Positions 1 through 13,523 of a DNA stretch of 64,000 nucleotides are shown in pieces. This DNA comes from Carallia brachiata. Taxonomy: Eukaryota > Streptophyta > Magnoliopsida > Malpighiales > Rhizophoraceae. The notes below the pieces were generated by a model. The model was given only the letters and a program-made list of their open reading frames with translations, did not search any database and was not told the origin of the DNA. Made by a program: the position numbers and the translations under genes. The number at the start of each line of letters is the position of its first letter. The first letter of the stretch is position 1. The stretch is taken from positions 1,270,487-1,334,486 of the forward strand of contig JADCRB010000055.1 in assembly GCA_021464245.1 (NCBI GenBank), read 5' to 3'.

Positions 1-384
1 TAAATGAAAGTGAAAAATAGAGAAAAAAAAAAAAAAGAGAACAAGATAGAAGAAGAAGAATTATGTGTTTTTTTTTTTTTGGTCGTAAGGAGAAGAATTA
101 TGGTGATATGCAGGAAATATGCCAACTTTTGTTTCAAAGAAGAATTTATGTGGGAGCCTATAGTTAGAGTTTTACATAAAACAATGAATACTTCCAATCA
201 CATTGATCTTCATTTATTTATGGGTCAGTTAATTAACCCCTTTTTTCTTTTATATTAAGAAATTTAGGCGAACAAAGTACAAGTACCCGAAAAGCAGAGA
301 AGGAAACTTGCTTATGTTGTTCAAGTAACATGATCAGTGGATCTTAGGCACGGATGAGATTTTAATTAGCTCAATGATCAGTAC
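1..384. other. MYB intron portion
   Basis: AT-rich sequence on the intron side of the MYB donor at 384. I searched the minus strand for the rest of R3 and found none, so this is intron. It carries one T-run micro-insertion (66-90). Confidence 0.6.
54..102. mobile_element. Micro-insertion 1: T-run between 12-bp direct repeats
   Basis: AGAAGAATTATG occurs at 54-65 and again at 91-102, perfectly repeated. Between them sit 25 bases: a long T run followed by GGTCGTAAGG. The inserted bases do not resemble the flanks, so simple slippage does not explain the repeat. Confidence 0.6.
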
Positions 385-647
385 CTATTGCCAAGAAGGG
401 CATGGAGGTCAATAACCAGTTGTTCCTCGGATTCGGTAAGAAGGCCTCGCTTGAGGTCCGGGCGGAGATAATTGGTCCAACGGAGACGGCAGCTCTTGCC
501 GCAGCGGCGGAGTCCGGCGAGCTTTGGCAAGGCACGCCAACAACATTGGCCATGTGTGAGAATAAAGTCTACCAACTTCTTGTCCTCCTCGGCCGTCCAA
601 GGCCCCTTCTTGACGCCCAACTTGTCACAACAAGGTTGCCTACCCAT
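385..647 (-). CDS. R2R3-MYB transcription factor, 5' part (runs off left edge)
   Basis: DNA-binding regulator of the plant R2R3-MYB family. The visible 87 residues start [17 protein letters not shown] and hold the whole R2 repeat (Trp-spaced, with [19 protein letters not shown]) and the first part of R3, ending at LHALLGNR. The exon ends in AG followed by GTACTG, inside the Arg codon of GNR, the usual position of MYB intron 2; R3 (WSKIAARLPGR...) must lie beyond base 1. There is no intron 1 between LPKLAG and the next residues, and this junction reads [10 protein letters not shown] chose the Met at 647 over an in-frame one at 665 because MGRxPCC is the family start. The N-terminus is closest in style to the MYB20/43/42/85/40 group tied to secondary-wall and lignin control (family knowledge; subgroup is inference without the C-terminus). 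Confidence 0.9.
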
Positions 648-726
648 TATCAACTTTTTAGGCAAAAGTCACCAGTTCGCTGATATTATGCTATAAATCA
701 CTTCCAAGCCCCACTACTCACCCACC

Positions 727-734
727 CTTATATA
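727..734 (-). promoter_or_regulatory. TATA box of the MYB gene
   Basis: Minus strand reads TATATAAG about 80 bases upstream of the MYB start codon, which would place transcription start near 700 with a leader of about 50 bases. No other TATA-like element lies closer. Confidence 0.6.
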
Positions 735-3600
735 CTGGCCGTCTCTTTTGCTTCAGGTGAGAGCTAAAAAAAAAAACACGAATCTTATCACATTAACACC
801 AAAATTGGACACGGGAATTAAACACTAGTTTGCATTATAATTTATTGATTAAAAGACGTGGTAATTACGAGTAACAATTAAAAATTAACATATGAATTTG
901 CATTTAATTCTAGCATAATTAAAAAAAAAACCCAATACAAAAATTCAAGAGTTTCATATAAATTTTTTTTAAAATGATATAAATTATTAAATTATTGAAT
1001 TTAAAAAAATAATAAGTGTATATATATTATTAAATATTATTAAATAAAATGATGTTGATATTTTAGAGTTAAAAACAATTATTTAAGGCGGCACTTACTA
1101 GTGCACGTGTGTCACACTTTGGCCGTTCGCATGCCTCGGGCAGTCAGGCGCCTTTTAAAGTGGGCATGAATTTCGCCATGTCATTTCTTTTATGTTTACA
1201 AACGCAACTGAGACGCCGGGCGTGTTTGTTGTGCGAAGAAAAAAAGAGGAGTAAAAAAAAAAATATTATTATTTAATTTTAAAAAAAATATATATTTTTT
1301 ATATTATTTTAAATAATTTTATTTTTTTAATTTTTTTTTTAATAAATTATTATCCACATTTTCTTTCATTATATTTTCTTCCTCTTACATTTTCTTATTA
1401 CTCAAAGTAATTTTTATATTTTTTCTCTCACAAATTACTATTTAAATTTTTTTTACCATATTTTATTTCTCTCAATTTTCTCTACTATTCCAAATAATTT
1501 TATTTTCTTTCTACTTTCTTTTTCTTTCGCTTTCTTTCCCCCCTTTGCTCTCACTCTAAATACACCGAAAATTGGACACTAATTAATAATTCCACGTTTT
1601 CTTGTTTCTTCAAACCTAAGGAACAATAATTCATCTTATCTGATTTCTTTACCTATAGAATCAATTTTGAAAGAGATGGTTAGAATTTTAAAACCTACGG
1701 GGACTTAAAATTTAGGACCAGGCTGGCAATCTCCATTATTTATTTATTTATCTTTTTTCTACCTGAAATATTGCCATTTCCTATCTACCAGGATCCTCGA
1801 ATTACAAAAACAATAAAGGGATTTTGGCGAAGCATCTAAGCAATTTAATTCAACGCCAAATGTCACTCTCCCAAAAATGATGACAATTGAAATTGAGAAA
1901 AATTACGCAGATATACAATAATAAATATAAAATTAATATATAAAAATTTAAATTATTAATTTATAAAAAATATTAAATTTTTAAAAAATAAATATTATTA
2001 TATTAATTATATATATTTTATATAACGTAACTATACAAATTTTTGTCACGGCAAGAAAATGAGGGAGGGAGACCGCCGGTCATGCTTCTTTCTGGCTTGC
2101 GCGAACCATGAGTCGCTGATAACCAAATCAATCAATGTTTCTTTCTTTCTCTCTCTTTTTTTTTTCCACCTTTTTTGTCAATTTACTTTGTACTTTATTA
2201 CAATAAAATAAATATTATTATATTAATTAAACTCATAATTTTTGTGCCTGTCAAAGTCACCATATCCAATAAAAAAAATTATATGAACACACTTTTTCAG
2301 CACAAAAATTATAATTAATAAAAAATAATCTTTCAATATTATACATCAACTATTATTTATTAGTAAAAAAATATTTTATTAACAAGTATTTCCATATCTC
2401 ATATTATTAATAAGTATTTCTATATCTAATATTATTTCTATATTTAATATTTTCGTGAATTTATAACTCGAACGAGAACAATAATATACTAGCAAACTGA
2501 ATTTAAAAGTTTAAACACTTAATTTTTTTAACTTTTTTTTTCAAATTAGTTAATTTAAATTTAAAAAATTTCAAAAAAAAAACAAAATCTAACTAATCAC
2601 CGACTATTATACTTAAATAAATAAGTGGCGGAGGTAGCCTCTCTAACCAAAATCCCCCTTCCTTTGATGCTGAGACCTTTCCAACCACGAAAAAATGTTG
2701 TTAACAGTAATGTGAAATGACGGTGTTTCGGAGATTCTGGGATGTCGCTAAAGTGCAAGAAAAGGAGCCTAAAAGGTGATGCAACGTGCTGCTTCCATTT
2801 TGTGTGATGGTTCAAAAAATTCCTCCAGTCACTATCCGACACCTGACCAACCTTTCTATTTTATTACGCAATCCGAGGAATCAATTGCTTAGACCATTTT
2901 CTCATCATCGTGTTATAAGCACACAGTCACGGACCCATTTTATAAACTTGATTAAGTACTATATTTCCTGAAAGCCCAAATCTTAGTTTTCGCAGGCGGA
3001 TCCAGAAAGTTAAAGCCAACCGGAGAAACCAAAATGGGCTTGAAAGTAGAAATCAGCCCAGCCCATAACAGCCCAATCGCGTAGGAGCTTAAGTGCCAGC
3101 GTTCTTCCCAATTTTCACTGTGCATATCGCGCATTGTTCACCACCACTCGGGCGGTCGAAACCACATCGTTTAGTCCAGCTGTTTTATTAGAGATTACGA
3201 TTCAAATAAAAAGTAAGAAGCTTAAACTTCATTTGATTAATACTCGTTTTCATAAAAAAAAAAGTCTCTTAGGAGACGGTCTAATGATCAGAATTTAAAT
3301 ATTTATTTTAGAAATCTTAAGTTCAAATCTTATGACAGGAGGAATGAGATTTATGAGAAAAGAAAACTATTTTTATTGTATAACTTATAATTTAATAAGT
3401 CTCTAAGTAGGAAAAAAAAAAAAAGAGAAAAAATAGGGACTGTGCTATTCGACGCACACAGTACAGACCCACGATCTCCTTCTCTTTAGTTTATCCTTTG
3501 AATGGGGAAACCTGTCCAAATGATAGGCAAAATAAAAAAACATTTAGCCAATCACAATGTCACGTGATGCTGTAACTAAACCTGTTTTCATATTGCCTAA
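735..3600. other. Intergenic, AT-rich
   Basis: No gene is supported. A GC-richer patch (about 1085-1230) holds CACGTG-like bases. 1235-1560 is AT-rich and pyrimidine-rich (CTTTCT, TTTCTCTC), resembling on its minus strand the start of the purine array near 18.75 kb. 2950-3080 has five GCCCA/TGGGC motifs within about 110 bases. 3265-3420 has a GTTCAAATCT box-B-like stretch (3321-3330) and ends in poly(A), a possible decayed SINE. Confidence 0.5.
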
Positions 3601-3604
3601 GAAA

Positions 3605-3757
3605 CAAAAAATTGGGTGGTGAAGTGATTAAGGGCTTCGTCTTAGTACGGGTCGTCCCCATACGAGGGATCCCAAGCTCAAACCTATGCTAAACTAAGTA
3701 ATGAGGTTAATTATACTGTTAGCACGGCAGTAAAATGTGAGTTTACTTCATATAATT
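3605..3757 (+). mobile_element. Candidate tRNA-derived SINE
   Basis: TGGTGAAGTGATTAAGGGC at about 3616-3634 resembles a tRNA A box, and CCAAGCTCAAACC at about 3671-3683 is a weaker B-box match in the expected spacing. No flanking duplication or poly(A) tail was found, and the 3' end is set where a T-run micro-insertion starts. This could be an old truncated SINE. Confidence 0.4.
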
Positions 3758-3808
3758 TGGTAACTCTTCTTTTTTTTTTTTTTTTTTCGGTCCTATGGTA
3801 ACTCTTCT
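3758..3808. mobile_element. Micro-insertion 2: T-run between 13-bp direct repeats
   Basis: TGGTAACTCTTCT at 3758-3770 recurs exactly at 3796-3808. The 25 intervening bases are 17 T followed by CGGTCCTA. Confidence 0.65.
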
Positions 3809-4033
3809 AAATACGGTCACAATCCTCACGGAGCGGATTGTGAGTGTCCTAATTTCCCCTCAGTTTTTACCCTAAAACAGTTATTGTGCATCGTCCGTTA
3901 CTTGTTCGACGTAATGCCCCCGACGGAAAGACACGCTCCACAAAGCACAAACCGAAAATTAACACTTAAAACGGATCACCGCTTTAACAGAAAGAGCGAG
4001 CTCAGTGAAAAAGAACGAAGACTCTGAAAGAGC

Positions 4034-6070
<2,037 letters not shown>

Positions 6071-7410
6071 CAATACTTGTTTCGTCTAATGGCTGTTCCA
6101 AAATACTGTGGAGGTTATTCCTTTATGCGATTGGTTTTGTAGTTGCAATACAGATATTCTGCAAAACGAAGTACCACTTAACCTAAAGCGAGACCATTTA
6201 CCTCTAGGTCTAGGGAAAGCTTGTTTTCTTTTCCCCTGTCTATCCTACATGGTATATAATGCTGGGGAAGAACCTAAACTCAGTTAATTTTGTTCTGCTG
6301 CAGGTAAATAAATAAGAAGTTACAAAAATGGAAAATAAGGCATGGTTACGCAGCCTTTTCGGGCAATCACTAGAGATGAGTTCATATACACTGACAAATG
6401 GAGTAACTTGGATCCCGTAGAGAAGGATATTTCTCAAATTCAACGGTGAAACTTCCAGCACCCAATCTACTGAAATCTCTGGTTCGCATACATTGGCTAT
6501 CGTCCAATAAAACTCTGACTGCTCTTTTATTTCATCGAGCAGGAAGTGCTGTGCAAAATCCCAACTAGTTATTGTCATGGGGAAAACAATGCTGGTTTTT
6601 CATAAGCAATATATGATCAGTCCAAATGTCTTTGGTTCTTCAGGCTTAATTATTATTATTATTATTATTATTGTTCACACCAGAAGTAGGAAATTAGTTA
6701 TTGATCCAAAGTTACGCTCACAATTTATTACTTATTTTTTAACATAAAAAAAAGCATCATCGCTGAAACAGGAATTACGTGCTGATTCAAGTTCCACGTA
6801 AGCACGTCCTAATACAAGTTCCATAGGACCCACCATCTTGATTAAGATTCGTGCTTCTTGTTTTTTTCCTCTTCCTAATTGCCTTCTGGTTGAAATTAAT
6901 TTTTCAACCTAAAATTGGTGGCGAAAATGTATTAATGATAAAATAAAGATTCTTGCTACAAAACAGAAGAAAGAGACAGATCCCACTTATAAGGAATTTT
7001 TTATTATTGGTTTGTTAAAAATTAATCACGTTTTTGCATATAAGTAAAATGTATAAATAATATTTTTAAATGTTATATGCACATATTAAGTTTATTAAGT
7101 TCTTTTTTTTTTTATGGACAACACATATAATGTTAGTTATATAAATATTTTATCTCAATTATATGTATATATATAATATTTTTTCCAAACAACAAAAAAA
7201 AACAAATTGGTGTGACCCACCCCTCTCTTAATCCGTCTCTTCCTATGTTTTTTTTTTTTTTTGACTAAAATAAATGTAAATTATGTAACCCAAATATACG
7301 GAGTGGTCGAAACAATCTGGAAAAACAGTTTTAATTGGTAATAAACAGTTTTAATTGAAAAAAAAATGCAAAACGAAAAAGACTAGAAGAAAGTTAGACA
7401 AGGGCAAACT
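6071..7410. other. Copy 1 3' region and intergenic spacer
   Basis: Follows the copy 1 stop. Contains an ATT microsatellite (about 6650-6673) and AT-rich stretches. A T run followed by GACT lies at about 7249-7265, without obvious flanking duplication. No gene is supported. Confidence 0.5.
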
Positions 7411-7418
7411 AGTTCTAG

Positions 7419-7477
7419 TGGGCCTTGGACCAGCCCAATATCGAAGATGACTGATGTAAAACCCAAACAAAACCCTA
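7419..7477 (+). promoter_or_regulatory. Site II and telo-box promoter elements of kinase copy 2
   Basis: TGGGCC at 7419-7424, AGCCCAAT at 7432-7439 and AAACCCTA (telo box) at 7470-7477 lie 60-120 bases upstream of the copy 2 start codon. The site II plus telo-box pair is a known plant arrangement for growth and housekeeping genes, which suggests copy 2 still has a functional promoter. Confidence 0.5.
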
Positions 7478-7538
7478 CTAAAACAAGAGAAGGAAAAACC
7501 CCACTCGAAGCGAAGAGGCAATAGAGGAAGGCGAAAAC

Positions 7539-9435
7539 ATGTGGAGGCGCGTGGGTTCACTCTCGCCATTGTTCTCTCCCTCGAGAACGTCAAGCTTAGT
7601 TAACAAGGTGGGTGCCATTTCGATTTTTGTCGGTTCTCCCAATCTCCATTCTCAGTTTTCTTGATCTTGAACCGTAAATTAAAACTCAATAAATTTGATG
7701 TTTGCTGCAGTCAGCTTATGGTTTGCAGGTCCGGGCATCGTTTACCACAGACATTCATACTGAGGTTTTTTTGCTTTGGACATTATGCGTAGTTATTTAT
7801 CGTAGGATTTTGTTGTGTTTTTCTGTTAGGGTTTTCCGGGTGTGAAGATGCGTGACTAGTTAATTTAACGCTGGTGTCTAATCTAATTATTTGTTATTTC
7901 GGTGCAGGAAAAACACGAAAATTCCCTTAAGGACAAAAGCCCATTTTTAGCGTTTGTCTTAGGTAATAATCATGCATTTGTCTTTGAGTTGGAACTTTTT
8001 GTGGTGATATATATATATATATTTCTTTCAAACGGTTTTGGAAGATGGCTGCTCGTTTGGATAATTCATATTTGATTTCTGGCTTTCAGGTGGGCCTGGC
8101 AGTGGGAAGACTAAGCAGTGTTCGAGGCTCGCCAAGGAATTTGGGTTCACTCATCTATGTGTTGTTGAATTGTTGAAAAGGCAGATTGTTGCTAACAGTG
8201 AATACCTGTAATTATGCCTCATTCCCTTTATAAAACAGACTTTTATTTGTTATGTTATATAATTCTGCGTGCGTTTTCTGATGATGAAAATAATACCACT
8301 CAGACACGTGATACTTGACGCACTTAAAGAAAGCAGATCTATTCCTTCAGAATTGATGGTCACACTCGTTCAAAAGGGGATGGAATCGAGTGGCAATGAT
8401 AAGTTTCTCATAGAAAGCTTTCCGCGCAATGAAGATAACCGTAAAGTGTTTGAACGAATGGTGAGTTACACTTTCACATTTTATTATGTGAAGATGTGTG
8501 ACTTTTATCTTCAACATCTTATCTGCAGCAGTAGTTGGAGGGTTCTGGCTAGATTTACTCACCTTATCATTTTGATAATTCTTTTGCTTACAATAAATCC
8601 TTCATTAGAGTATTATCGTGGAAATGTGAATGAAAAGGAAATGATAGCTTTTCTAATGACTGGGGAATCCAAGTCAGTAGTATGGAATATGGTTTACATG
8701 ATCTGTAATGATTCTGTGCATCGCTCGTAGAAAGTTTGACTGTATTGTGGATCCAGGTTAAAGTAGAACCAAATCTTGTGCTTCTTCTGGAATGCCCTGA
8801 AGATCAGATGATAAACAGGGTGCTGTACCAAGAAGAGGTGCTTTTCCATCATGTCTTCATCAAATAAATTTTATTGAGAGCCATTATGCATGGTGTGATG
8901 TTTTATTTCATTGCAGAACCAAATTAGTGAGAGTATAGATTCAATCGAGAAAAGGATTGACGTATTTTATATGTCAAGTGAGCCTGTTTTAGATTACTAC
9001 GACAAGAAAGGATTACTTCATGTGGTACGTTTAATAGTGAAAGGATTGCCAGCAACCAATTGCAGAGATGTTTTGTGACTTCAGTTGGAGAAATCAATAA
9101 ATTATGTTAAACTTTAGAGTCCAATGCCTGCAGATTGATGCCGGAGGAATAGAAGATGACGTATATAAGCGAGTCTGCCCATTTTTTGCTGACTTCAAGG
9201 TACTTTGTTTTCCTCCAATTTTACGACTTTTTGGCATTTGTAAGCTATTCAGTACTTTTAATTCCCATGTGAACAAATCTGTGGAAATGGCCATGGTTAG
9301 ACTAATTTTATTCTTGCTGGCACAACTGTAGTTAATTTTTGTGTCTGATTTGACTTTTTGTTATTAGGAATTAATAAATTATGTTTATTAAGCTTTAGAA
9401 TTCAATGCCTGCAGCCTGTAGCTAAAGAAACATAA
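7539..9435 (+). CDS. UMP/CMP-kinase-like protein, copy 2, open frame with degraded active site
   Basis: Tandem paralogue of copy 1. Exons: 7539-7607, 7711-7764, 7908-7962, 8090-8207, 8304-8460, 8757-8837, 8917-9024, 9134-9199, 9415-9435; about 242 residues, ending PVAKET (last exon least certain). Exons 2-4 and 7 match copy 1 in length and phase, and the frame is open. Core residues have drifted: the P-loop reads GGPGSGKTKQC instead of GKGTQ, SAGELLR has become CVVELLK, DGFPR has become ESFPR, and the lid GRxDD has become NQISES, losing its Arg. These positions bind the phosphates and the NMP substrate in the family, so normal catalysis is doubtful (inference). It could be a decaying copy or a changed, non-catalytic protein. 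Its N-terminus (MWRRVGSLSPLF) matches copy 1. Confidence 0.7.
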
Positions 9436-9850
9436 GAAGATGGGATACACTCGTTTGCTTCTTGCAAGGTATTGTTTTTTATTTTACCAATTTTTGGCAT
9501 TGGTCATCCTTGCATTAAATTTTAACTTCCATCCGAACAAATCAATGTAGATTTGTAGAAATGCCCACAACGAGATTAAGTTTATTCTTCCTAACACAAC
9601 TGTGGTTAATTTTTGTGCCTGTTCTGCCCTGTATTCAGTTTATGCCAGGCTTATTCATATTTCAGTGTAATAATGCTTTATCATGTTACCACATTTAACT
9701 CCTGTCAGAACAAATAAACATCATTCTGTTGAAATGGCCACCGTCGGATTAAATTTTATTCTGGCCAATACAACATTGGTTAATTTGTGTTTGATCTGCT
9801 TTTACTCATTTTATGCCGGGCTCATTCATAGTACTGTGCTCTCAAAGGGT
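9220..9850 (+). repeat. Three diverged tandem repeats in the 3' region of kinase copy 2
   Basis: Units begin near 9268 (GTGAACAAATCTGTGGAAATG), 9530 and 9706; each has GAACAAAT, then AAATGGCC or AAATGCCC, then TTATTCT, then a GGTTAATTTTTGTG-like run. Units 2 and 3 add TTTATGCCRGGCT. Period about 180-260 bases, strongly diverged. A matching CAATGCCTGCAG stretch precedes both exon 8 and exon 9 acceptors, so the last intron seems to have arisen within this duplication. Confidence 0.55.
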
Positions 9851-11110
9851 TTCTGGCCAGCTATACAGCTTCTGTCCAAATCATAAAATTGTTCATAATA
9901 TATATATGTATATATATTCACCCCCTTGGATAGTTCTGTCTACCCCGGATGTTGGTCCATGTTAGTGTTTTCTTATTTATCCCATTTTGGCCGCAGGGAC
10001 TCGGTGCAATTTGATGCTTGTGATCAATGATGAGCATTGGAGATTTCAGTATAGATGTTGAAGTTACTCTGCCCTTTCCAGTGACGAAGGAAATGGAATC
10101 CAGAGAGCTAGACTCGGACCTATGGTAAACAAAGTTTTTCAAACATCTAATAGTTATGGCGATGCATATACGCAGCAAGAAAGAGGTCCCTGAAGTTTCT
10201 TTGGTTGATTGGTGCTGTTGTGACCCCCAACCCTGGTACCCGACCAAAGGGGTGTATGATTAGATGGATTGCCATCAGGACGAGAGAAAGGTGGTGAGGA
10301 CCCGAAGATTCTGACAGACATTATTGACTTGTGTTAATCTACATGGTATCCATATTTCTTTTGTCCCTAAATTCTGCACAGTTCCCAATTCCCTTACCCC
10401 GGCAATTTACGATTCTTAATTTAAGGCGAATGAACAATTTTAATCCACTATTCAATTGTTAACGGCATGTTTGGGAAAAGTTGTACGGGTCGCAGTGATT
10501 CGCGGGCTAGGGACCCGGTGACAAGATGAACATCTCTCGAAGACTGAGCACCAAAATCTGCTTCAATGGCTATTCCTCCTTTTTTTATTTTTTTTTATTT
10601 TTTAATGAAAAAGTAAGGATGATATTCTATAAATCTCATAAGGAGAATTGTTTTATTTTACTGTTTATAATAAATAGCATACGGTGAGTAGGGTAAGGAT
10701 TGTTACATTGTTTTTGACTGAAAAAAAAGATTATTACACTGAACTATTGAAAAGGTTATTGAATATTTTGCCAGAGTTTTAAAATCATGATGTCATATGT
10801 TGAATATTTTGACAGAATTTCAAAATTATATTGAAAAGATAGTATTGAAAAGATAGTGGATAAAGATTATTATATTGAAAATATGGGTTGATGTATATTT
10901 AAATTTACTAAATATTTTGGCAAAGAGTTAGAAGTCATGACTTTATAATAAGAAAGAATTCTCATAACTATTAATTCAACCGAATATTTTGAAAAAAATT
11001 TAAACTCATAAGTTGATATTACGAAAGAATTCTCTAACTATTATACTACAACGATTATTAGTATTTTGCGGCAATATGAACAGTTCAAACAATTGTGACC
11101 TGTGAGCTCA
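9851..11110. other. Intergenic region before the PPR gene
   Basis: TA repeat at about 9897-9920. From 10755 to 11040 there are about four diverged copies of GAATATTTTG followed by an AGTTTTAAAATCATGA-like stretch, possibly an old tandem array. No gene is supported. Confidence 0.45.
10698..10741. mobile_element. Micro-insertion 3: TTTTTGACTG plus A-run between 13-bp repeats
   Basis: GATTGTTACATTG (10698-10710) and GATTATTACACTG (10729-10741) match at 11 of 13 positions around an 18-base insert, TTTTTGACTG then eight A. Confidence 0.45.
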
Positions 11111-11120
11111 ATCTCGACAT

Positions 11121-11137
11121 ATGGGCTTGCTGGGCCT
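11121..11137 (+). promoter_or_regulatory. Site II-like elements upstream of the PPR gene
   Basis: ATGGGCTTGCTGGGCC, about 200 bases before the PPR start codon, contains two TGGGCY motifs ten bases apart. Site II elements are common upstream of genes for organelle-targeted proteins. Confidence 0.4.
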
Positions 11138-11338
11138 CAGCGGTGCAGTGTTCAACAAACCTCCAAGTGAAGCAAACAAAAAAAAAACGGCTCTTACCGC
11201 AAGATAGTTTGAGAGTTTACTGACCTCGAAATGTTTGTATTTAGTATTCTGTTAGGCTTATAAGCCTTCCACTGAGATTTTGGCATTTAAATTTCATGTT
11301 AAAATCCATTCCCCATTTTGCCACCGCTTTCTGGGAAA

Positions 11339-13029
11339 ATGGCCAGTTTACTACGGCCGCAAACTCTTCCCTCACCTTCGATGTACCTCCACTATGGTGG
11401 CAGAAGCAAGAAAATCAGGAAACAAAAGCTATTAAAACAGAAACAAAACCGCGGAAATTTAAATGGCTTTCTCCTCTCCTTCCCAAAATCATACCCGACT
11501 CCGATCCTAATCAACCAGGAACCACCTGCCCAAACCAAACTCCAAGCCTTAGAAAGTGTCGCTAATGACGTTCAATCTTGTAGGGAAAAGGGTGTCTATG
11601 TCGAACCTCAGATCTTCTCATCACTCTTAGAAACGTGTTACGAATTAAATGCCATTGAACTTGGAATTAGGATTCACCGGCTAATACCCAGTAGCCTTTT
11701 AAGCAAGAACGTTGGCATTTCGTCGAAATTGGTTAGGCTTTATGCATCGTTTGGGTGCATGGATGATGCTCAACAATTGTTTGATCAAATGCCTAACAGA
11801 GATGCGTCGGCATTTCCGTGGAACTCCCTTGTTGCTGGATATGCAGAATTGGGTATATATGAAGATGCCATGGCTATTTACTTTCAAATGGTGGAGGATG
11901 GTGTGGAACCTGATCAGTTCACGTTCCCTCGGGTTTTGAAAGCTTGTGGGGGAATCGGGTTAATTGGAATTGGGGAGGCGGTTCACAGAGATTTAGTAAG
12001 ATTGGGTTTTGGTAATGACGGGTTTGTGCAAAATGCGCTTGTCGACATGTATGCGAAATGTGGTGATATTGTTAAGGCTCGAAGGATATTTGATAAGATT
12101 GCTAGCAAGGATTCCATTTCTTGGAACTCCATGCTCACCGGGTATGTTCGTCATGGGCTGTTAAATGAGGCATTGAACATTCTCAGTTTGATGTTTCGAG
12201 ATGGGGTTGAGCCGGATTCAGTTGCTATGTCTGCCATTCTTGGTAATGCACCATCTTTAAATGTTTTTGGTGCATCTGAAAAGGCGTCATCTTCAGATTT
12301 TGGACTTAAGATTCATGGGTGGATTGTTAGGAGAGGAATGGAGTGGATATATCCATTGCTAATTCGTTAATTGCTATGTATGCAAATGGCGGGAAGTTGG
12401 ATCAAGCACTTTGGTTATTTCACCACATGCCGGAGAGGGACACTGTGTCCTGGAATTCTATAATTGCTGCTCACTGCAAGTGCATTGAAGTGTTAACATA
12501 CTTTGAATGGATGGAGAGAGATGGCTTTTTGCCCGACAAAATCACATTTGTTTCAATACTTTCCGCTTGTGCTCATTTGGGCTTGGTAAATGATGGGGAG
12601 AGATTATTTTTACTGATGATAGAGAAGTACAAAATAGAGCCTATCACGGAGCACTACGCTTGTATGGTGAATCTCTATGGAAGGGCAGGGATGATCAACG
12701 AGGCTTATTCTATCATAGCGGATGAAATGGATTATGAGGCGGGTCCAACTGCATGGGGAGCACTGCTATATGCTTGTTATCTCCATGGAAATGTAGAATT
12801 CGGAGAGATTGCCGCGCAAAGTCTCTTTGAGTTGGAGCCAGATAATGAGCACAATTTTGAGCTTTTGATGAAGATTTATGGCAGCACGGGTAGATTGGAG
12901 GATGTACAAAGAGTGAGAACAATGATGATAGATGGGGATTGTAATTGCATGTACAATAAGTTTTGGTATATTTTCTCTCCAACTGCCAATTGGGACACAT
13001 TTGTATGCCAATCTTCCAACCTTCTGTAA
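11339..13029 (+). CDS. OTP70: Pentatricopeptide repeat protein, OTP70-like, with frameshift
   Basis: PPR proteins bind organelle RNA; Arabidopsis OTP70 (At4g25270) acts in plastid rpoC1 splicing (established knowledge), and the neighbour order supports this orthology. Intronless. I start at the ATG of MASLLRPQTL (11339); upstream in-frame codons lack ATG. A basic, Ser-rich transit-like N-terminus is followed by degenerate 35-residue repeats, e.g. NSLVAGYAELGIYEDA, NALVDMYAKCGDIVKARRIF, NSLIAMYANGGKLDQ, ITFVSILSACAHLGL, then an E-type tail (WGALLYACYLHGN, LFELEPDNEHNF). No DYW domain. Near 12344-12346 one G is missing (GAGTGGATA where GAGTGGGATA keeps frame), giving TAA at 12368-12370; the PPR coding resumes in the next frame. 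Near 12934 another missing base would restore a stop at 12942-12944 (ending MMIDxGL), instead of a 28-residue unrelated tail to 13029. Confidence 0.8.
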
Positions 13030-13487
13030 GATGTATTTACTCACCAGGTCATATGGCTTGTGATCTCGTTGTGGCAGAGGCCAAATGAGTTCTACTGGTG
13101 GGCATTTCTAAAGGCTGTGGGGCCAAGTGACGAACTAATTTTATGTTTGTAGATTTCCTAATGTTCACAAGTATTATTATATTTGCAGCAAGAATTATCT
13201 CCTGCAAGTTCCTTGTAAATGTACTACACGAGTGGTTCAATTCTAAAAATCTGGTTCTCCGCATTATGAGGCGTAAAAGAAACGGTGGCCAAGATCGGAA
13301 TGGGGTAGGTAATATGTAACTTCGAATTGCTGTCCGCTTTTAAGAGACGTCAGCTAAATTCCAGAAGAGTTGAGGTGGAGTTATTTATTAGCGAAAAGAA
13401 GTAGGCATTCAGAAATTCTTGTCCAAATTTTTGGTTAACGGACTCTTTAATCTTTTGTAATTATATTAATATTTTGTCTAATATTAA

Positions 13488-13523
13488 AATAAAGTGATTT
13501 TTTTTTGATATAATAAAGTGATT
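13488..13523. mobile_element. Micro-insertion 4: TTTTTTTGATAT between 12-bp repeats
   Basis: AATAAAGTGATT at 13488-13499 recurs exactly at 13512-13523; the insert is 12 bases, seven T then GATAT. The smallest member of the set. Confidence 0.5.

Noticed and set aside
8269..8730. 153-codon open frame on the plus strand
   Set aside because: It is exon 5 of kinase copy 2 read on into the following intron.
11296..11565. 89-codon frame overlapping the PPR start
   Set aside because: Out of frame with the PPR repeats and ends early; shadow frame.
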